This document shows, one piece after another, positions 5,941-9,558 of a stretch of 9,558 bases of DNA; the first letter of the stretch is position 1; each line of letters starts with the position of its first letter. The position numbers were made by a program, and so were the translations under genes. The notes beneath the pieces are model-generated. The model was not told the origin of the DNA, did not search any database, and saw only the letters and a list, made by a program, of their open reading frames with translations. This DNA comes from Fimbriiglobus sp. (GTDB lineage: Bacteria; Planctomycetota; Planctomycetia; Gemmatales; Gemmataceae). The DNA lies in contig JANXTD010000101.1 in assembly GCA_025352585.1 (NCBI GenBank), positions 1-9,558 of the forward strand, written 5' to 3'.

Positions 5941-7215
5941 ATGACGCGATTGCTCTTGGGCACGGCCCTCCTCCTGAGCCTCTGGGCCGTCGCCGGCTGC
6001 GAGCCGCCGCCCGTCGCCGCCCCGGAGCCGCTGCCGCTGGCCGTGCAACCGGTCACGGCGCCGCCGGCGGACGCCAAGGCGCTCGTCGAGGGCGGTAACG
6101 CCTTCGCCATCGAGCTATACAAGAAGCTCGCCGCCGAGAAGGGCAACGTCGTCTGCTCGCCGTACAGCGTGTCGGCCGCGCTGGCGATGACGTACGCCGG
6201 GGCACGGGGCGACACCGCCACCGAGATGGCGAAGGTGCTGGGTTTCACGGCGTTGGGCGATCGGGTCCACCCGGCGCAGGCCGACCTCGCTCGCCGTCTG
6301 AAGGGCGAACCGGCGAAGGGCCAGCCGGAGTTTCACGTCGCCAACGCCTTGTGGGGCCAACGCGGCTTCGCGTTCCGCCCGGAGTTTCTCACGCTCACGC
6401 AAGCGAGCTACGGGGCCGGCTTGCGCGAGGTCGATTACATCGCCGACACCGAGGGTTCGCGGCGGACGATCAACGGCTGGGTCGGCGACCAGACCAAGGG
6501 CAAGATCCTCGAGCTGATTCCGGCGGGAGTGTTGCAACGTGACACCCGGTTGGTGCTGACGAACGCGATTTACTTCAAGGGGGCGTGGCTCGATGAGTTC
6601 GACGCGGCCCGAACGAGCGACGACCGGTTCTTCGTCACGGCGACCGAGACGGTCCCCGCGCGACTGATGCGACTCTCAATTTCGGGGACGTTTTTCGAGG
6701 GCGACGGGGTCCAGGTGTTGCGGCTACCGTACCGGGGCGATGCCAAGTCAATGCTGCTGGTCGTCCCGCAGGCCGTCGAAGGCTCGGCCGCCGTGGAGGG
6801 CAAGTTGACGGTCGCGCAGGTGCAGAAGTGGCGCGGAGGACTTGGCGAAGGTGACGCGCATCTGGAGTTGCCGAAGTTCCAGGCGACCGGGAGGTCGAGG
6901 CTCGGCGATGCGTTGAAGGCGATGGGGATGCCGTTGGCATTCGACAAGGGCGAAGCAGATTTCAGCGGCATGACTGACGACCCCAGGCGGTTGTTCATTG
7001 ATGCCGTCGTTCACGAGGCCGTAATCGAAGTGGACGAGCAAGGCACCGCCGCCGCGGCCGCGACGGCGGTAGCTGTTCCCGTCGCGGGGTCGGCACCCGG
7101 CACGCCACCAATCCGCCGTCAGATCACGGTCCGGGCCGACCGGCCGTTTCTGTACCTGATCGTCGATGACTCTACGCAAGCGATCCTGTTCGTCGGCCGC
7201 TTGGCCAAGCCGTAA
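5941..7215 (+). CDS. Serpin-family serine protease inhibitor, predicted lipoprotein
   Basis: The 424-residue product starts at ATG 5941, with GAGG 6 bases upstream; an in-frame ATG at 5908 lacks such a site. Residues 1-20 form a lipoprotein signal ending AVAGC, so Cys20 should be lipidated, followed by a proline-rich spacer (21-42). The serpin fold covers about 52-424: NVVCSPYSVSAALAMTYAGA (69-88), TNAIYFKGAW (207-216), VHEAVIEVDEQGTAAAAAT (357-375) and the C-terminal RADRPFLYLIVDD (398-410). The reactive-loop hinge EQGTAAAAAT (366-375) has small residues throughout, as in inhibitory serpins, so it should trap a protease by loop insertion. The bait bond is unclear: counting from the hinge gives about Ala382-Gly383, counting from the C-terminus gives about Ile391-Arg392, because the loop is about nine residues longer than in alpha-1-antitrypsin. 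The target is unknown. It is divergent from lptB. Confidence 0.95.
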   Translation: MTRLLLGTALLLSLWAVAGCEPPPVAAPEPLPLAVQPVTAPPADAKALVEGGNAFAIELYKKLAAEKGNVVCSPYSVSAALAMTYAGARGDTATEMAKVLGFTALGDRVHPAQADLARRLKGEPAKGQPEFHVANALWGQRGFAFRPEFLTLTQASYGAGLREVDYIADTEGSRRTINGWVGDQTKGKILELIPAGVLQRDTRLVLTNAIYFKGAWLDEFDAARTSDDRFFVTATETVPARLMRLSISGTFFEGDGVQVLRLPYRGDAKSMLLVVPQAVEGSAAVEGKLTVAQVQKWRGGLGEGDAHLELPKFQATGRSRLGDALKAMGMPLAFDKGEADFSGMTDDPRRLFIDAVVHEAVIEVDEQGTAAAAATAVAVPVAGSAPGTPPIRRQITVRADRPFLYLIVDDSTQAILFVGRLAKP

Positions 7216-7220
7216 CGACG

Positions 7221-7412
7221 TTAGCTGTTCGGGTGCGTGGCGCGGTCGGCGAAGAGGTCGGTGATGACGCGGCGCAGGATCTGGCCGGTCGTCATGCCGC
7301 GGGACTGGGCGGCCGCCTCGAGCGCGGCGGCCTGCCAGCGCGGCAGCAGCAGTTGTAGCTCGACGACTTCATGGTCGAGGCGAGTCGGGTCGGCGGTGGC
7401 GAGCGGAGGCAT
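7221..7412 (-). CDS. Small ribbon-helix-helix-like protein (63 aa)
   Basis: ATG 7412 to TAA 7223-7221, with GGA a few bases upstream of the start. After a short polar N-terminus the order is a strand VELQLLLP (17-24), a helix WQAAALEAAAQSRG (26-39) and a second helix TTGQILRRVITDLFADR (41-57). This is the strand-helix-turn-helix pattern of ribbon-helix-helix (CopG/Arc-type) dimeric DNA-binding proteins. That assignment comes from pattern only, and the polar residues expected on the DNA-contacting strand are not striking. Such proteins serve as antitoxins or small repressors, but no toxin gene is adjacent. The gene converges on the serpin with only 5 bp between the two stop codons, leaving no room for a shared terminator. 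Confidence 0.7.
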   Translation of the reverse strand: MPPLATADPTRLDHEVVELQLLLPRWQAAALEAAAQSRGMTTGQILRRVITDLFADRATHPNS

Positions 7413-7585
7413 GATTGTTCCGAGCCGTCCTAGGTGGCGTCCGAGACGCGCGGGTGTCGTAAAAGGTTACCGCAGTGGTGCCGGCCTGGCGAACCGCGAG
7501 GGGAGGTCAGCGGCTGAAGTCAATGCAATCACGGTGCCGAAGTCGTGAGGACCCGCTCGAACGTCAAAAAACTGCGGGAATCCGG

Positions 7586-7642
7586 GCGGAACTCGGGCCG
7601 TCGGCGTTCGTCGAGAATCGGGCCGCTGCCCAGGAGTTCCGC
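7586..7642. repeat. Inverted repeat with 9-bp perfect arms, extendable to 13 bp
   Basis: GCGGAACTC (7586-7594) and GAGTTCCGC (7634-7642) are perfect inverted arms. Allowing a 2-base bulge (7632-7633), GGGC at 7595-7598 also pairs with GCCC at 7628-7631, giving a 13-bp stem around a 29-base GC-rich loop. TCGGGCCG also occurs twice in direct orientation (7593-7600 and 7618-7625). There is no T-run on either side, so it is not a typical terminator. It might be a structured leader or an untranslated RNA. Confidence 0.55.
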
Positions 7643-7796
7643 ACCCGCTGCCCCGTTTGCGACACGCCGACGCCTCCGCCGGCACCCGCCGACCCGCCCC
7701 GCGCCCAATTGCACGTTCCGGGGGGGCGTGAAACTCGGAATTTCGTTGCGAATGGGGGCGAAGCGGCGACAATGGCATCGTAGGCTTTGCCCAATC

Positions 7797-7818
7797 GGCA
7801 CAGTGTGGTGCCAGTGTG
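7797..7818. repeat. Short palindrome overlapping an 11-bp-spaced direct repeat upstream of the 7859 gene
   Basis: GGCAC (7797-7801) and GTGCC (7808-7812) are inverted, while CAGTGTG occurs at 7801-7807 and again at 7812-7818, one helical turn apart. This lies about 40-60 bases before the start codon and could be an operator, or chance in GC-rich DNA. Confidence 0.25.
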
Positions 7819-7858
7819 TCCGGTAGTCTCGGCCCCGTCGGGCCGCGGAGCCGCAGTG

Positions 7859-9558
7859 ATGGCGAACACCCCGACCGACCCCCACGACCCGTCCCGCCCC
7901 GCGCCCAAGCCGCGGCCGCTGTCGCTCCCGGACAGCGACTGGTTCGCGGCGATCCCCGAGCTTCCGCCGGTCGATTCGAGCAAGATGCCGCCGATCCCGA
8001 CGGAGGCCGACCTCGACCTCGACTCGATCTTCGCGGCCGGCCCCGGCCCGCGGTCCGAGTCGCCGAGCAAAATCACCCCGGCCTCCGGCTGGCTGACGCC
8101 CGGCGACCGCGACATCCCCGTGACGCCGGCGACGGCCTCCGAGGACGAGGCCGAGGGGTCGGACATCTTCTCGAGCGGCCGGCGGCGGACCCGCGGCGCG
8201 CCGGGGTTCCGGCTCGACGACACGCACGACACTGACCCGGTCAACAGCGCCGGCGGCTACTCGAACATCTTCGACGACGCGCCGGCGGAGAACTCGGGCG
8301 GCCTGGCGAACTTCTTCAAGGGCAGCGCAGACGGGGCCGCGTCCGGCGACGAAGGCGGCACGACCTCGCTCGACGGCCTGGTCGCCGGCGGGCCCCCGCT
8401 GTCCGACGACGACCTGTTCCTGGCCTTCGACCAGCCGCCGAGCGAACTGTTCAGCGGCCCGGATGACGCGGTGCTGGGCCAGGCGGACGACGGCGCGAAC
8501 GCCGTGAACGACCTGATGGACGAGTTGCACCTGCCGTTCGCCCCGCCGGCCCGCGCGGCCAAGTCGCCCCGCCCCGCCCCGTACGGCGGCGGCAAGGGTC
8601 CGCCCCCCGGCCCCGGCGCGTCCGACTCGGGCCTCGACTTCAACGAGACGGCCGAGAGCGCGTCGAGTTCCAACCTGTTCGCCGACCTCGGCGAGATCGA
8701 CTTGCAGACGCTCAACTCGGGCGTCGATCTGCTGAACCCCGACGGCGTGCCGGTCCCGAAGCGCCGCCGCGGCGGCGCGGCCGGCGGCACCGACTCGGCG
8801 ATCTTCCCGAAGAAGCGGGCGCAGGGTAGCTCGCTGGTCAACATGGACGACCTGCCGCCCGCGGGTCCGGCCGACGAGCCGACCGAGGCGATGCAACTCT
8901 CCGGCCTCTCCGTGGAACTCGACGGGGAGGCCACGTCCGACATCTTCGCTCGCGGCGACCGCCCCGCTGCGGTTCGCCCTCCGGCCCCCGACTCCGGCGG
9001 CAGCGACAAGAGCAGCGTCTCGTTCGGCAGCCCGTCGCGCCACGGCCGCATCGTCAGTTTGGGTTCGAGCGAGGCGGGGGCCGCGTCCGACGACGCGACT
9101 TCGGCCATCGACTGGGCCTTGCCCGGCGACCTGCCGTCGAAGCACGGCCCCCTCCGGCCGACCGGCAAACCCCCGGCGAGCCGCGGCGACGACGACGACG
9201 GCAACGCCGACTTGTCCGGCCGCGACGACGGCCCCGACGTGACGGCCCGCATGGCCCCGTCGTCGGGGATCTTCGACGTCGATACGTCGCGCGAGTCGCC
9301 GCTGGGGTCGCTGTCGGGCTTCTTCCCGTCCGGCCCGAAGTCCGGCTTCACGGCACCGCCGTCCGGGGTGCAACGCCCCGCCGGCGGCCAGTCGCCGACG
9401 CCGCGCTCCAACGCCCGCCTCGGGGCCACCCGCACCGAAGTGAAGCCGGTCGCCAAGCCCCCGGCCAAGCCGGCCGCCAAGTCCGGTCTCGGCTGGCTGG
9501 GCGGCGCGGCGCTCGGCCTCGCCGCGGGCGTCCTGGGCGGCGCGGCCCTGACCGCGGC
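7859..9558 (+). CDS. Long disordered protein with repeated S-x-[IL]-F motifs and a C-terminal membrane segment, 3' end outside window
   Basis: ATG 7859-7861, with GGAG 8 bases upstream, opens a frame that stays open for 566 codons to the window edge. The product is dominated by Pro, Gly, Ala, Ser and Asp with no recognisable globular domain. It carries about eleven short motifs of the form S-[DNAGE]-[IL]-F or close variants, at residues 55-58 (DSIF), 101-104 (SDIF), 135-138 (SNIF), 150-153, 184-187, 195-198 (SELF), 271-274 (SNLF), 313-316 (SAIF), 360-363 (SDIF), 469-472 (SGIF) and 486-489 (SGFF). After a basic Ala/Pro/Lys stretch (529-541), residues 546-566 are a glycine-rich hydrophobic segment (WLGGAALGLAAGVLGGAALTA), probably a membrane helix. 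Third codon positions are almost all G or C, and this rightward frame, not the long antisense ones, has a ribosome site and a coherent composition. Function unknown. A scaffold or binding platform on the cytoplasmic side is inference. Confidence 0.82.
   Translation, partial: MANTPTDPHDPSRPAPKPRPLSLPDSDWFAAIPELPPVDSSKMPPIPTEADLDLDSIFAAGPGPRSESPSKITPASGWLTPGDRDIPVTPATASEDEAEGSDIFSSGRRRTRGAPGFRLDDTHDTDPVNSAGGYSNIFDDAPAENSGGLANFFKGSADGAASGDEGGTTSLDGLVAGGPPLSDDDLFLAFDQPPSELFSGPDDAVLGQADDGANAVNDLMDELHLPFAPPARAAKSPRPAPYGGGKGPPPGPGASDSGLDFNETAESASSSNLFADLGEIDLQTLNSGVDLLNPDGVPVPKRRRGGAAGGTDSAIFPKKRAQGSSLVNMDDLPPAGPADEPTEAMQLSGLSVELDGEATSDIFARGDRPAAVRPPAPDSGGSDKSSVSFGSPSRHGRIVSLGSSEAGAASDDATSAIDWALPGDLPSKHGPLRPTGKPPASRGDDDDGNADLSGRDDGPDVTARMAPSSGIFDVDTSRESPLGSLSGFFPSGPKSGFTAPPSGVQRPAGGQSPTPRSNARLGATRTEVKPVAKPPAKPAAKSGLGWLGGAALGLAAGVLGGAALTA

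Larger units (their letters stand above)
7413..7858. other. 446-bp gap between divergent genes; no convincing gene, contains repeats and a possible promoter
   Basis: The region separates the leftward small gene from the rightward disordered protein and must carry both promoters. Short open frames cross it on both strands, but none has convincing composition plus a ribosome site. One rightward frame (GTG 7475 to TAG 7783) contains a lone RCPVCD zinc-ribbon-like word without a second cysteine pair. TTGCGA (7746-7751) and GACAAT (7768-7773), 16 bp apart, match sigma-70 boxes at 4 of 6 positions each and could drive the downstream gene. A strong inverted repeat lies at 7586-7642, and a CAGTGTG direct repeat at 7801-7818. 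Confidence 0.5.

Noticed and set aside
4503..6098. 531-codon rightward open frame opposite lptB
   Set aside because: It is antisense to lptB, with a product rich in Arg, Asp, His and Leu from reversed high-GC codons, and no ribosome site.
7221..7412. Antitoxin of a toxin-antitoxin pair
   Set aside because: The ribbon-helix-helix-like pattern fits, but neither neighbour is a toxin: one side is the serpin and the other a gap without a convincing gene.
7475..7783. Rightward frame with an RCPVCD word, possibly a small zinc-ribbon protein
   Set aside because: It has only one Cys pair, no second metal-binding pair, a GTG start without a ribosome site and irregular codon use; not enough to call a gene.
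7529..9480. Very long leftward open frames (614 and 407 codons) opposite the disordered-protein gene
   Set aside because: They are antisense to a high-GC coding sequence, where stop codons are rare. Their products are Arg/Gly- or Ser/Pro-rich without motifs, and the rightward frame has a ribosome site and coherent composition.

Overview
The window is GC-rich, densely coding bacterial DNA. A planctomycete of the Gemmata type (family Gemmataceae) is the most likely source. The reasons are the small planctomycete-style hypothetical proteins, a DUF2760 protein, a lipoprotein serpin, a very Ala/Gly/Pro/Asp-rich disordered protein and strong G/C third-position bias. This is inferred from gene style, with no phylogenetic marker tested. 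An LptB-type ATPase suggests an outer membrane with exported lipid or LPS.

Layout. Bases 1-1038 (+) hold the C-terminal part of a UxaA-family sugar-acid dehydratase, cut by the window edge. From about 5756 down to 1227 a leftward run of seven genes probably forms one operon: an LptB-like ABC ATPase with an unusual proline-rich plus HEAT-like C-terminal extension, a membrane-anchored DUF2760 protein, pyrH (UMP kinase), frr (ribosome recycling factor), a 143-residue unknown whose start overlaps the frr stop, and two tandem copies of an 80-residue planctomycete-type protein. The upstream copy of that pair carries an in-frame stop at codon 16. A 77-bp inverted repeat built from 8-bp units lies between pyrH and frr. 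Divergent from lptB, a lipoprotein serpin runs rightward (5941-7215). It ends 5 bp from the end of a leftward 63-residue ribbon-helix-helix-like protein (7221-7412). A 446-bp gap with a strong inverted repeat follows. The last 1.7 kb opens a long disordered protein (7859 to the edge) with about eleven copies of a short S-x-[IL]-F motif and a transmembrane segment at the cut end.

How the genes fit together. pyrH-frr is a classical pyrimidine/translation pair, but here it follows lptB and DUF2760, where many bacteria have rpsB-tsf. The serpin would act at the cell surface or in the periplasm. The UxaA enzyme and the disordered protein belong to neighbouring, separate units.

Most worth following up: the SxIF-repeat protein, the octamer inverted repeat, the extended LptB and the interrupted tandem paralogue. 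I saw no CRISPR array, transposase, tRNA, rRNA or recognised defence system.
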